Shown piece by piece: positions 18,912-27,516 of a DNA stretch of 64,000 bases. Made by a program: the position numbers and the translations under genes. Position 1 is the first letter of the stretch, and every line of letters begins with the position of its first letter. Origin of the DNA: Methylobacterium phyllostachyos (GTDB lineage: Bacteria > Pseudomonadota > Alphaproteobacteria > Rhizobiales > Beijerinckiaceae); NCBI RefSeq assembly GCF_900103445.1, contig NZ_FNHS01000007.1, positions 124,001 to 188,000 on the forward strand, in the 5' to 3' direction. Under the pieces are notes generated by a model, which saw nothing but the letters and a program-made list of their open reading frames with translations, did no database searches and was not told the origin of the DNA.

Positions 18912-20303
18912 ATGCCCGATACCGAACTCAACAGCCTCGTCCGCGACGCGCGGCACCTGCGGCTCGACACCTTCGTCCGCCTGCGCTGGCTCGCCATCAC
19001 GGGCCAGAGTGCTGCTGTCGTCGGGGCGCAGTTCGGCCTCGGCCTGCCGCTGCCCTTCGGCTGGTGCTTCCTGGTGATCGCCACCTCGTCCTGGCTGAAT
19101 CTGGCGCTGCGCATCCGCTTCCCGGCGAGCTACCGGCTCAGCGACGATTCCGCGGCTTTGCTGCTCGCCTTCGACATCGTGCAGCTCGCAGCCCTCCTGT
19201 TCCTCACGGGCGGGCTCCAGAACCCGTTCTCGCTGCTGTTCCTCGCCCCCGTGCTGATCTCGGCAACCGCCCTGCCACCGGAGCGGACGCTGGCGCTCGG
19301 CCTCCTGGCGGTGGGGCTCGCGACCCTGCTGGCCCTGGTCCACCGGCCGCTGCCCTGGTTCGCGGATGGGCGGATCGAATTGCCGTTCCTGTACGTCTCG
19401 GGCGTCTGGACCGCGATCCTGCTCGGCACCGCCTTCACGGGTGTCTATGCATGGCGGGTGGCGGAGGAGACGCGGCTGCTGGCCCAGGCGCTCGCGGCCA
19501 CCGAACTCGTGCTCGCCCGGGAACAGCACCTGTCGCAGCTCGACGGGCTGGCGGCGGCGGCGGCCCACGAATTGGGCACGCCGCTGGGCACCATCATGGT
19601 GGTCACCAAGGAGCTGATCCGCCAACTCGGCCCCACAGCCTCGCCCGCCGTGGCGGAGGATCTGAACTTGCTGCGCGAGCAGGTCGACCGCTGCCGCGGC
19701 ATCCTGGGGAAGCTCACCTCCCTCGACGGTGACGGTGCGGGCGCCGGCTTCCTGGAGACGGTCACGTTCAGCCACCTCGTGGAGGAGCTGGTGGCACCGC
19801 AGCGGGCGCTGGGCACCGCGCTCGATGTCACGAGCCTCGGGGACGGGCCGGAGCCCGCCTGCCGCCGCAACCCCGGGGTGATGTTCGGGCTCGCCAACAT
19901 CCTCGACAACGCCGTCGATTTCGCGGAAGCCCGGGTTTCCGTGGAGGGGCGCTGGACCCAGGAGCGGGTCTGGATCGAGATCCGCGACGACGGCCCGGGC
20001 TTCTCCAGCGAGGTTCTGCTGCGCGCCGGCGAGCCCTACGTCACCACCCGCAGCCAGGACCGGCCGCAATCGGGGGGCACCGTGGGCGCCGGGCTGGGCC
20101 TCGGCCTGTTCATCGCCAAAACCCTGATCGAGCGCTCCGGCGCCCAGCTCGTCCTGACGAACATGTCCAGCCCGGAGACCCACGGGGCGGTGGTGCGCGT
20201 CTCCTGGGCCCGGCACATCTTCGAGCGCGGGGCAGTCCCACGTCATTCGCCGGAACTCAATATCCGCCACCCCCTGCCCCCGGGCGATGTCGTCCCTATA
20301 TAA
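18912..20303 (+). CDS. regB: Redox sensor histidine kinase RegB (PrrB/ActS)
   Basis: Membrane-bound sensor of the RegB/RegA global redox system, 463 residues from ATG 18912 (an in-frame TTG at 18888 is less likely). Six membrane helices occupy roughly residues 25-175. The conserved quinone-binding motif GGLQNPF is at 100-106. The H-box AAAAHELGTPLGTI places the phosphorylated His at about 219. The redox-active cysteine equivalent is Cys261 (DRCRGILGKL). The ATPase domain carries N-box DNAVDFA and G-boxes DDGPGF and GLGLGLFIAKTL. It lies 46 bases upstream of its cognate regulator. In relatives the pair adjusts respiration, carbon fixation and redox balance. Confidence 0.93.
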   Translation: MPDTELNSLVRDARHLRLDTFVRLRWLAITGQSAAVVGAQFGLGLPLPFGWCFLVIATSSWLNLALRIRFPASYRLSDDSAALLLAFDIVQLAALLFLTGGLQNPFSLLFLAPVLISATALPPERTLALGLLAVGLATLLALVHRPLPWFADGRIELPFLYVSGVWTAILLGTAFTGVYAWRVAEETRLLAQALAATELVLAREQHLSQLDGLAAAAAHELGTPLGTIMVVTKELIRQLGPTASPAVAEDLNLLREQVDRCRGILGKLTSLDGDGAGAGFLETVTFSHLVEELVAPQRALGTALDVTSLGDGPEPACRRNPGVMFGLANILDNAVDFAEARVSVEGRWTQERVWIEIRDDGPGFSSEVLLRAGEPYVTTRSQDRPQSGGTVGAGLGLGLFIAKTLIERSGAQLVLTNMSSPETHGAVVRVSWARHIFERGAVPRHSPELNIRHPLPPGDVVPI

Positions 20304-20349
20304 GGGACAGACCAAGAACCCGACGACGAAAACCCGAAAGGAATACCCG

Positions 20350-20949
20350 ATGCTGACGCAGCCCGGGACCGCGGCGGCGACCGACGCTGCCGTGCTCAGC
20401 GACGCCGATCCGCTGGCCGCCTTCTCCGATCGCAGCCTGTTGATCGTCGATGACGACAAGCCCTTTTCGACACGGCTGGCCCGCGCCATGGAGAGCCGCG
20501 GCTACCACGTGCAGGTCGCCGACAGCGTCGCGGACGGCGTTTCGGCCGTCGAGACGCGGGCGCCTGCCTTCGCGGTGATCGACATGCGCCTCGGTGATGG
20601 CAACGGCCTCGACGTGATCGCCCGCCTCAAGGAACGCCGGCCGGAAGCCCGGGGCGTGATCCTCACGGGCTACGGCAACATCGCGACCGCGGTGACCGCG
20701 GTGAAGCTCGGCGCCTTCGATTATCTCGCCAAGCCTGCCGACGCCGACGAGATCCACGGCACGCTGATGGCCCAGCCCGGTGAGCGGGCCGACCCGCCCG
20801 AGAACCCGATGTCGGCGGACCGGGTGCGCTGGGAGCATATCCAGCGGGTCTACGAGCTGTGCGGCCGCAATGTCAGCGAGACCGCCCGGCGCCTCAACAT
20901 GCACCGGCGGACGCTGCAGCGGATCCTGGCCAAGCGCGCGCCGCGCTGA
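20350..20949 (+). CDS. regA: Redox response regulator RegA (PrrA/ActR)
   Basis: DNA-binding response regulator, 199 residues. The receiver domain has acidic residues in LLIVDDDKPF, phosphoacceptor Asp78 (VIDMRLGDGNG), Thr in ILTGYGNIATAV and Lys in YLAKPAD. The C-terminal Fis-type helix-turn-helix is VRWEHIQRVYELCGRNVSET then ARRLNMHRRTLQRILAK, the almost invariant RegA sequence. ATG 20350 with AAAGGA upstream is chosen rather than an upstream start at 20287. It has about 20 extra N-terminal residues compared with the Rhodobacter protein. Confidence 0.95.
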   Translation: MLTQPGTAAATDAAVLSDADPLAAFSDRSLLIVDDDKPFSTRLARAMESRGYHVQVADSVADGVSAVETRAPAFAVIDMRLGDGNGLDVIARLKERRPEARGVILTGYGNIATAVTAVKLGAFDYLAKPADADEIHGTLMAQPGERADPPENPMSADRVRWEHIQRVYELCGRNVSETARRLNMHRRTLQRILAKRAPR

Positions 20950-21044
20950 AGGCCATCGGTTGCATCCACGGCCCTGCCGGGCTAGCTGCGCGGGTCTCGG
21001 ACGGTTCCGTCCGGGACCCGAACGTGTTTTCAGGGGTCGATCGC

Positions 21045-21284
21045 GTGAACGGGCGCAACGCCATCACCATCGTGAGCATGATGGTCCTCGTCGGCACCGA
21101 GGTGTTCGCCGTGGCCATCGCGGCCGGCTGGGCGCTGGCCGGCCTGTTCGATCTCGGGGATCGGGTCGGCCATGTCCTGATGGGCCTGTTCAGCCTGTTC
21201 GCGGCCTGGATCATGCTGCAGCTCTGGCGCCGGGCGACCAGCATCGAGCCGCTGCGTGCGGGCGCCGCCGCGTCTCGCCGGTAG
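21045..21284 (+). CDS. Small two-helix membrane protein
   Basis: A 79-residue protein from GTG 21045, with AGGGG about eight bases upstream. Two hydrophobic segments are visible: ITIVSMMVLVGTEVFAVAIA (with AGWALAGLF) and VLMGLFSLFAAWIMLQLW, with a basic C-terminal tail. It follows regA by 95 bases on the same strand, so it may be co-transcribed with the redox system. No family was recognised. A longer upstream frame overlaps regA and is rejected. Confidence 0.65.
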   Translation: MNGRNAITIVSMMVLVGTEVFAVAIAAGWALAGLFDLGDRVGHVLMGLFSLFAAWIMLQLWRRATSIEPLRAGAAASRR

Positions 21285-21287
21285 GTG

Positions 21288-21353
21288 GGCAACGTTCGAC
21301 AGGCCGGCAGCCTTCCTGTTACAAAGACTCGCGGCAGCCTGTGAAACGTTGCC
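21288..21353 (+). promoter_or_regulatory. Long-range inverted repeat in purS leader
   Basis: GGCAACGTT (21288-21296) is the exact reverse complement of AACGTTGCC (21345-21353), and inside it CAGGC (21300-21304) pairs with GCCTG (21337-21341). The transcript could fold into a stem of 9 plus 5 bp enclosing about 32 bases, ending 45 bases before the purS start. The central AACGTT also recalls LacI-family half-sites. No known purine riboswitch core was recognised. Confidence 0.4.
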
Positions 21354-21398
21354 GCAGGTGACACCCTCGTCCCGGCGACGCGCGAGACTCGAAGATCC

Positions 21399-21638
21399 AT
21401 GAAAGCCCGTATCATCGTCACCCTGAAAAACGGCGTGCTGGACCCACAGGGCAAGGCGATCGAGGCCGCGCTCAAGTCGCTCGCCATCGAGGGTGTCGAG
21501 GGCGTGCGGCAGGGCAAAGTGTTCGACATCGAGGTGTCGGCCATGGACGCCGCCACCGCCGAGGCGACGCTGCGCACGGCGTGCGACAAACTCCTGGCCA
21601 ACACGGTGGTCGAGAACTACGCGATCGAGATCCTGTGA
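21399..21638 (+). CDS. purS: Phosphoribosylformylglycinamidine synthase subunit PurS
   Basis: Small subunit of the three-part FGAM synthase of purine biosynthesis, 79 residues, the standard length. It bridges PurQ and PurL and helps channel ammonia. The family sequence is clear: KARIIVTLKNGVLDPQGKAI, GVEGVRQGKVFDIEV, and the C-terminal LLANTVVENYAIEIL. Its stop overlaps the purQ start (TGATG). purL is not in the window, nor is purC upstream, so the usual purC-S-Q-L run is broken here. Confidence 0.95.
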   Translation: MKARIIVTLKNGVLDPQGKAIEAALKSLAIEGVEGVRQGKVFDIEVSAMDAATAEATLRTACDKLLANTVVENYAIEIL

Positions 21639-22318
21639 TGCATGCCGCCGTCGTCGTCTTCCCGGGCTCGAACCGCGAGAGCGATGTCGTGCGAGCCCTG
21701 CGCCGCTCGGGCGCGCAGGTGAGCCTCGTCTGGCACGCGGACCACGACCTGCCGGCCGGCACCGATCTGGCTGTCCTGCCGGGCGGCTTCTCCTACGGCG
21801 ACTATCTGCGCTGCGGGGCGATCGCGGGCCGGGCCGCCGCCATGGATGCGGTGCGCGCCCACGCGGCCCGGGGCGGCCTCGTGCTCGGCATCTGCAACGG
21901 TTTCCAGATCCTGTGCGAATCGGGTCTGCTGCCGGGCGTGCTGATGCGCAACGTGAACCGGCGCTTCATCTGCCACCGGCAGACGCTACGGGTCGAGCGC
22001 ACCGACACCCGTTTCACCAGCGCCTACCGGCCCGGACAGGTGATCGACATCTGCGTCGCCCACGGCGAGGGCAATTACTTCGCCGATCCCGAGACCTTGG
22101 CGCGGATCGAGGGCGAGGGCCGGGTGACCTTCCGCTACTGTGACACGGAGGGGAACATCACCGTGGAGGCCAACCGCAACGGTTCGCTCAACGCGATCGC
22201 GGGCGTCCTCTCGGAGAACCGGGCCGTGCTCGGCATGATGCCGCACCCGGAAAACTTCGTCGAGGACCTGATCGGCGGGACCGACGGGCGCGGGCTGTTC
22301 GACAGTCTCGCGGCGTAA
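21638..22318 (+). CDS. purQ: Phosphoribosylformylglycinamidine synthase subunit PurQ
   Basis: Glutaminase subunit that supplies ammonia for FGAM synthesis, 226 residues. It is a class I glutamine amidotransferase: VVVFPGSNRESDVVRAL at the N-terminus, oxyanion GGFSYGDYLRCGAIA, nucleophile Cys in GICNGFQILCESGLL near residue 87, and the His/Glu pair in MMPHPENFVE near the C-terminus. The start is fixed by the one-base overlap with purS; an upstream in-frame ATG lies inside purS and is rejected. Confidence 0.95.
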   Translation: MHAAVVVFPGSNRESDVVRALRRSGAQVSLVWHADHDLPAGTDLAVLPGGFSYGDYLRCGAIAGRAAAMDAVRAHAARGGLVLGICNGFQILCESGLLPGVLMRNVNRRFICHRQTLRVERTDTRFTSAYRPGQVIDICVAHGEGNYFADPETLARIEGEGRVTFRYCDTEGNITVEANRNGSLNAIAGVLSENRAVLGMMPHPENFVEDLIGGTDGRGLFDSLAA

Positions 22319-22364
22319 GCCATCGCGAAGACTGGTATTTACCGTTCGTTATGGTTCTTGATTC

Positions 22365-22472
22365 ATAAAGAGGCATCCAGAGTTCTGGATGTGGAGTTGG
22401 ACCAACTCGTCCGCTCTGTTTGATGCCTCCCTGAAGACTCCTCCAAGCCGCTCCCTCCGGGGCGGCTTTTTT
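22365..22472 (+). ncRNA. Strongly structured RNA candidate ending in an intrinsic terminator
   Basis: Downstream of purQ a nested hairpin is visible: GAGGCATC (22370-22377) pairs with GATGCCTC (22422-22429), CAGAG (22378-22382) with CTCTG (22414-22418), GGA (22387-22389) with TCC (22410-22412), and GAGTT (22394-22398) with AACTC (22404-22408) around a GGACC loop. It is followed by a 10-bp terminator stem and six T residues. A weak -10-like CATAAA lies just before 22370. It could be an independent small RNA or a stable 3' end of the purSQ transcript. No named RNA family was recognised. Confidence 0.55.
22445..22472 (+). terminator. Rho-independent terminator after purQ
   Basis: AAGCCGCTCC (22445-22454) pairs with GGGGCGGCTT (22459-22468, one G-T pair) around a CTCC loop, followed by a run of six T. 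It ends transcription on the + strand before the convergent penicillin-binding protein gene. Confidence 0.9.
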
Positions 22473-22533
22473 CTGTTCGGGATCAAGTCACGCGAGGTCC
22501 CCCCCCGCTGCGGGTTACCGGCTTCAAGCGCGT

Positions 22534-22665
22534 TTCCCCTTCCCCTTGTGGGGAGGGGTCAGGGGTGGTGCCGGATCGAGCGGAACGGGGCCTTATGCCC
22601 CCCACCTCCAACTCCTCCCCGCAAGCGCGAGCGATCCCGGGCAGGCCCGGGATCGCCAGGGGAGG
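22534..22665. repeat. Intergenic imperfect inverted repeat, CCCCTTGTGGGGAGG family (copy 2 of 4)
   Basis: Begins with TTCCCCTTGTGGGGAGGGG and ends with an AACTCCTCCCC...GGGGAGGA part. Inside the right end is a perfect 11-bp hairpin GCGATCCCGGG/CCCGGGATCGC (22631-22641 and 22646-22656). The rest of the 22473-22739 gap has no gene. Confidence 0.75.
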
Positions 22666-22739
22666 AGAGCGCGTCTCGGCCAGCGAGGTATGAATACCGT
22701 AGCCTCTGCGAGGGGGACGCGCGGCGCCTAGGTCCGCTC

Positions 22740-25166
22740 TTAATACAACCCACCCGCCTGAGCCGCCCGGTCGGGATCGGCCGGCACGGCGGCCGCCGCT
22801 GGGGCTTGGCTGCCACCGGACGGGGCGACGTAGGAATCCGGCGGCGCGGTGCCGGGCTTGAACGCCTCCAGGATCGTCCCCGCCCCCTCACTCGAACCGG
22901 CGCGGGTGCCGCTCGCGAGGTTGATGCGAATCAGCTTGATGCCCGGCGGCACGCGGAACGGGGTCGGGGGCTTGTCCTTGAGGGCCATCTTCAGGAATTC
23001 GAGGGCGATCGGCGCCGAGAGCCCGCCACCGGTCGCCCGATCGCCGAGCGAGCGCGGCTTGTCGAAGCCCATGTAGATGCCCACCGCCAGATCCGGCGAG
23101 AAGCCCACGAACCACGCGTCCTTGGCGTCGTTCGTCGTGCCGGTCTTGCCGGCCAGCGGCTTGCCGATCTGCTTCAGGATCGTGGCGGTGCCGCGCTGGA
23201 CCACGCCTTCCATGATCGAGACCATCTGGTAGGCGGTCAGCGGGTCGAGCACCTGCTCGGAATCGTCCACCAGCTTCGGCTCGTCCTGGCCCGACCACTT
23301 CTCGGCGTCGCAGCCGATGCACTTGCGGTTGTCGTGCCGGTAGATGGTCTCGCCAGTGCGGTCCTGGATCCGGTCAATCAGGGTCGGCCGGATGCGCCGG
23401 CCGCCATTGGCCAGCATCGAGTAGGCGGTGACCATGCGCATCACCGTGGTCTCGCCCGCGCCCAGCGACATCGGCAGCACCGGCAGCATGTCGTCGTAGA
23501 CGCCGAACCGGCGGGCGTACTCGGCGATGAGCGGCATGCCGACATCCTTGGCGAGCCGGACCGTCATCAGGTTCTTCGAGTGCTCGATGCCGTAGCGCAG
23601 GGTGTGGGGGCCGCCGGACTTGCCGTCGTAGTTCGAAGGTGTCCACGCCTCCTGGCCGGGGCCGGCCTCGATGGTGATCGGTGAATCCTGCACGATCGAC
23701 GCCGGGGTGTAGCCGTTGTCGAGCGCCGCCGAGTAGACGATCGGCTTGAACGAGGAGCCCGGCTGGCGCATCGCCTGGGTAGCGCGGTTGAACTCGGATT
23801 CGTCGTACGAGAAGCCGCCCACCATGGCATGGACGCGTCCGGTATTCGGGTCCATGGCGACGATCGCGCCGGAGACCTCGGGCTTCTGGCGCAGGCGGAA
23901 CTGCCCCTTCCCGCCCTCGATCGCCTCGACATAGACCATGTCGCCGGGCTGGAGATTGGCGCGGCCGGCCCAGCGCATCCCCTCGGGGGTGATCACGCCG
24001 GTCTCGCGATCCTTGCCGACCTGGCCGGAGGCCTCGCGCTTGGGCTGCAGGCCGACCTGCACGCCGCCGGCGCCGTTGCCCAGCACCACGGCCAGCCGCC
24101 AGGGCGCCACGTCGCCGAGCGCCGGAACCTCGGCCGCCGCCATGCCCCAGTCGCGCCCGGTCAGGTCGACCTTGGTGACCGGCCCGCGCCAGCCATGGGC
24201 CTGATCGTAGCGCACGAGGCCGTCGACCAGCGCCTTGCGGGCCCAGGCCTGCATCTTCGGGTCGAGGGTGGCGCGCACCGAGAGGCCGCCCTCGTAGAGC
24301 TTCTTCTCGCCGTAGCGCTCGGAGATCTCGCGGCGGACCTCCTCGGTGAAGTAGTTGGCGTTGGCGGCGTTCGGGAAGGCGACGCGCGGGTTGACGCCGA
24401 GCGGCATCTTCTTGGCGGCCTCCGCCTCGTCCTTGGTGATGTAGCCGTTCTCCGCCATCAGGCGGATGATCTCGTTGCGGCGGTCCAGCGCCGCCTGGGT
24501 CTTGCGGTAGGGGTGATAGTTGTTCGGCCCCTTCGGCAGGGCGGCGAGGTAGGCCGCCTCGTTGATGGTCAATTCGTGGACCGACTTGCCGAAATAGTCG
24601 AGCGCCGCCGCCGCCACGCCGTGCAGGTTGCGGCCCGGGACGATCGTGCCCAGGAAGATCTCGTTGAGGTAGAGCTCGAGGATCTTGTCCTTGGAGTAGG
24701 CCGCCTCGATCCGCAGCGCCAGCAGCGCCTCCTTGACCTTCCGGTCATAGGTCTGCTCGGAGGACAGCAGGAAGTTCTTGGCGACCTGCTGGGTGATGGT
24801 CGAGGCGCCCTGCTTCTTGCCGCTCTTGGCATTGGTCAGAACGGCGCGGACGATCCCCTCGGGGTCGATGCCGCCATGCTTGTAGAAGTTCTTGTCCTCG
24901 GCCGACAGGAAGGCGGCGACCACGATCTTCGGCATCGCCTGGATCGGCAGGTAGAGCCGGCGCTCGCGGGCGTATTCGGCGAGCAGCGAGCCGTCGGCCG
25001 CGTGGATGCGGGTCATCACCGGCGGCTCGTAATTGGCGAGCGCGGCGTGGTCGGGCAGATCCTGGCTGTACTTCCAATAGAAGTACGCGCCCGCCCCGGC
25101 GGCGAGTACGAACACCACCGCGGCGGCGCTGAACAGGATCCCGAAGAAACGAAGGATCAGACGCAT
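22740..25166 (-). CDS. mrcA: Penicillin-binding protein 1A, bifunctional peptidoglycan synthase
   Basis: Inner-membrane enzyme that polymerises glycan strands and cross-links peptides, 808 residues. One N-terminal membrane anchor (about residues 5-30) is followed by the GT51 glycosyltransferase domain with catalytic Glu90 (SAEDKNFYKHGG) and the GASTITQQVAKN block. An inserted domain precedes the transpeptidase domain, which has the nucleophile SSFKP near 470, SKN near 528 and KTGTT near 672. ATG 25166 begins MRLILRFFGILFSAAAVVF; an upstream frame to 25199 is possible but would place charged residues before the anchor. The murein amidase gene is 170 bases upstream on the same strand, a common Hyphomicrobiales pairing. 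Confidence 0.95.
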   Translation of the reverse strand: MRLILRFFGILFSAAAVVFVLAAGAGAYFYWKYSQDLPDHAALANYEPPVMTRIHAADGSLLAEYARERRLYLPIQAMPKIVVAAFLSAEDKNFYKHGGIDPEGIVRAVLTNAKSGKKQGASTITQQVAKNFLLSSEQTYDRKVKEALLALRIEAAYSKDKILELYLNEIFLGTIVPGRNLHGVAAAALDYFGKSVHELTINEAAYLAALPKGPNNYHPYRKTQAALDRRNEIIRLMAENGYITKDEAEAAKKMPLGVNPRVAFPNAANANYFTEEVRREISERYGEKKLYEGGLSVRATLDPKMQAWARKALVDGLVRYDQAHGWRGPVTKVDLTGRDWGMAAAEVPALGDVAPWRLAVVLGNGAGGVQVGLQPKREASGQVGKDRETGVITPEGMRWAGRANLQPGDMVYVEAIEGGKGQFRLRQKPEVSGAIVAMDPNTGRVHAMVGGFSYDESEFNRATQAMRQPGSSFKPIVYSAALDNGYTPASIVQDSPITIEAGPGQEAWTPSNYDGKSGGPHTLRYGIEHSKNLMTVRLAKDVGMPLIAEYARRFGVYDDMLPVLPMSLGAGETTVMRMVTAYSMLANGGRRIRPTLIDRIQDRTGETIYRHDNRKCIGCDAEKWSGQDEPKLVDDSEQVLDPLTAYQMVSIMEGVVQRGTATILKQIGKPLAGKTGTTNDAKDAWFVGFSPDLAVGIYMGFDKPRSLGDRATGGGLSAPIALEFLKMALKDKPPTPFRVPPGIKLIRINLASGTRAGSSEGAGTILEAFKPGTAPPDSYVAPSGGSQAPAAAAVPADPDRAAQAGGLY

Positions 25167-25336
25167 CCGGTGTTCCGCTCGTCGCTGGCCCGGCCGCATG
25201 CCGGAATCGGCTCACCCGGCGCGTGACGTCCGCTCACGATGCGGTCGGCCCCCGGATGATCCCGTGAGGCCCCCTCGGATTGCCGGTTCGACGGCGGTGC
25301 GACGGGGCGTTCGGACGGCCCGTATCCACACTTACT

Positions 25337-26596
25337 CTATGGTAAAACTGGGGCGGCGGCGGCCGAGCGACGCGTCATCGTGGGTCGTCCCAGGGTGGCG
25401 CGATTGGTGAAGAACAGGTCGATCGCCTTGGCCATGGAGCCGGTGACACCCGCCCGCCACTCCGGCGATTGCAGCAGATCCAGGTCGCGCTTGCTCGACA
25501 AGTAGCCCAATTCCACCAGCACGCTCGGCACGTCGGGGGAGCGCAGCACCACGAAGCGGGCCTCGCGGTGGGGCTTGGTGCTCATCTCCATCACGGGGCT
25601 CAGCTGGCCCATCAGGGTCCGGGCGAAGCCCGACGAGAAGCCCCGGGTCTCCCGCAGGGTCAGTTCCTGCAGGATGTCGGCGATGTCGGGTGGCGCCTCG
25701 GCGGCGTCGACGCCCGCGGCGGCATCGGCCCGGTTCTCGCGCTCGGCCAGCTTGGCGGATTCGAGGTCGGTCGCCTTCTCGGCGTTGGTGTAGATCGTGG
25801 CGCCGCGTACCTGCGGGGCGGCCGAGATCGAATCGGCGTGGATCGACACGAACAGGTCGGCCTTGGCCTCCCGGGCGAGGCGGACACGCTCGCCCAAGGG
25901 CACGAACACGTCCCGGTCGCGGGTCATCCGGACCCGGTAGCGGCCTCCCGCCTCCAGCTTCTCGACGAGCGCCTGGGCGAAGCCGAACACGATGTCCTTC
26001 TCGAACACCCCGCCCACCGCGATGGCGCCCGGATCGGTGCCGCCGTGGCCGGCATCGACCATGATCAGCGGGCGCTGGTCGGCGGGCTCGGGCGCGGCGG
26101 CCCGGGCCTGGGCGGGGGCGGGATCGGCCGCGGCGGCGGCCTTGCGGAACGTTTCGCGGTCGGCCTTCTGGAGCGGGATCGTGAGCAGCACGGCGCCGTC
26201 CTTGGCCCGGGTCGTGGTCTCGATCTTCCCCACCGTGGCGGGGTTCGCGAGGTCGATCACGATGCGGGAGCGCCCGGGGGCGAACAGGCCGTAGCGGAAG
26301 GATTGCACGAGGCCGTCCCGGCGGCTGCCGGTGCCGGATTCGAGCTGGAAGTTGACCTCGGGCAGGTCGATCACCGCCCGGTCGGGCCGCTCCATCACGA
26401 AGCCGCGGGCCTCGACCGCCCGGGACAGGGTCAGGGTGAGGCGCGTCGTCCCAGCCTGGCTCGCAAGGTCGGCCCCGATGGCGATGGCGGGCTTGTCGCC
26501 ATTCTGCGCAGAAGCGGGCGGACTCGCCAGCGCCGGCACGAGCGCCAGGGCGAGGCAGAGGCAAACGGAACGGATCAGGCGCGCGCAGCTCGGCAT
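25337..26596 (-). CDS. amiC: N-acetylmuramoyl-L-alanine amidase with AMIN domain
   Basis: Periplasmic zinc amidase that cleaves peptide stems from peptidoglycan during cell separation, 419 residues. A signal peptide (about residues 1-30, ending PPASAQ) is followed by a beta-rich AMIN localisation domain (about 35-150) and an Ala/Pro linker. The Amidase_3 catalytic domain has its zinc ligands in DAGHGGTDPGA, a Glu in GGVFEKD, His in SIHADS and the catalytic Glu in VLVELGYLSS. It precedes mrcA and probably shares its transcription. No close ribosome-binding site was seen. Confidence 0.92.
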   Translation of the reverse strand: MPSCARLIRSVCLCLALALVPALASPPASAQNGDKPAIAIGADLASQAGTTRLTLTLSRAVEARGFVMERPDRAVIDLPEVNFQLESGTGSRRDGLVQSFRYGLFAPGRSRIVIDLANPATVGKIETTTRAKDGAVLLTIPLQKADRETFRKAAAAADPAPAQARAAAPEPADQRPLIMVDAGHGGTDPGAIAVGGVFEKDIVFGFAQALVEKLEAGGRYRVRMTRDRDVFVPLGERVRLAREAKADLFVSIHADSISAAPQVRGATIYTNAEKATDLESAKLAERENRADAAAGVDAAEAPPDIADILQELTLRETRGFSSGFARTLMGQLSPVMEMSTKPHREARFVVLRSPDVPSVLVELGYLSSKRDLDLLQSPEWRAGVTGSMAKAIDLFFTNRATLGRPTMTRRSAAAAPVLP

Positions 26597-26715
26597 CGGT
26601 GCGGTTTGGTTTCCCGTGCCCTCCGATACGGCATGGGACCGGCTTGGTTAACGGCCGGTTGCCAGGCGTGGTTCGATCCGGCAGCCGATGTGGCCGCCGG
26701 GCGACAGCAGAGCAT

Positions 26716-27351
26716 TCAGCGGAACGCGACGACGCGGCTCGCCTTGCCCATCACCGTGACCCAGCAGCTCAGGGAGGCGTCGGCGGCGCGCTGGGCCTCG
26801 TTGACCTGCAAGCGGATCAGATCGGCCGGCGTGCGGACATCCGACAGCGCCCGGAAATGCGCCAGGGCGGCTGCGCCCTCACCCTGCACGTAGCGGGCGA
26901 TGGTCGAGCCGATCTCGATCATGTCGATGCGATCGGGCGTGAACATGACCTGGTTCAGCGCCGAGGGCCCATCGGCAGGGACGAGATCTGGCGGGGGAGC
27001 CGCATCGAGCTCTATCTCCCGATCCGCGCGGTCGGCCGCATGCGGTTCGTCCGCAATGTCCTGCCGGGTTGCCGCGTGGCGATGCGCCTCGGGGTGGCTC
27101 ACGGCGTGGATAATGCTGCCCGGGATTTGGGCTTCGGGCTCAATCGGGGCGACGGGGTCAAGCTCCGGAGATGACGCCAGAACCGGCTCAGCATCCGCGA
27201 ACACGGTACGGGACAGGGCCGCCACGGACACATCCGACTCGTCCACCAAGGCCTCGGCCACGGATTCCGGCGGAGCGGGCATCTCGGTATCCAGGGGCGG
27301 TTTCGGCTGCCAGTTGGAATGGCCCGCTCTCGGCCGACGCGGCTTTCCCAT
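26716..27351 (-). CDS. Phasin-domain protein with acidic N-terminal extension
   Basis: A 211-residue protein. The last 65 or so residues (IARYVQGEGAAALAHFRALS, DVRTPADLIRLQVNEAQRA) match the Phasin_2 pattern of amphipathic helices found on PHA granules. The first 140 residues are acidic, Ala/Pro/Glu-rich and look disordered. The start ATG 27351 is decided by AGGAGGAG about nine bases upstream, although the frame is open to 27489. It lies next to a classic phasin on the same strand. A granule-associated or regulatory role is inferred. Confidence 0.7.
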   Translation of the reverse strand: MGKPRRPRAGHSNWQPKPPLDTEMPAPPESVAEALVDESDVSVAALSRTVFADAEPVLASSPELDPVAPIEPEAQIPGSIIHAVSHPEAHRHAATRQDIADEPHAADRADREIELDAAPPPDLVPADGPSALNQVMFTPDRIDMIEIGSTIARYVQGEGAAALAHFRALSDVRTPADLIRLQVNEAQRAADASLSCWVTVMGKASRVVAFR

Positions 27352-27516
27352 CGCGCGATCTCCTCCTGTCCGCTTCGGCCGACCCGCAGGAGCGGTGGTC
27401 GGCCGGCGTCCGGCCTTTGACGCCTGGGCGCCATCTTGTGGGATCCGGCCGGTCCGAAGCGGCCGCCCGAATCCTGAGAACACCCCCAATCCGTGCGGAC
27501 CGGGGGAAGCCGGCCT

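Noticed and set aside
26640..26715. GGTTCGATCC-like T-loop motif suggesting a tRNA
   Set aside because: No matching acceptor stem, D-arm or anticodon arm could be drawn around it.
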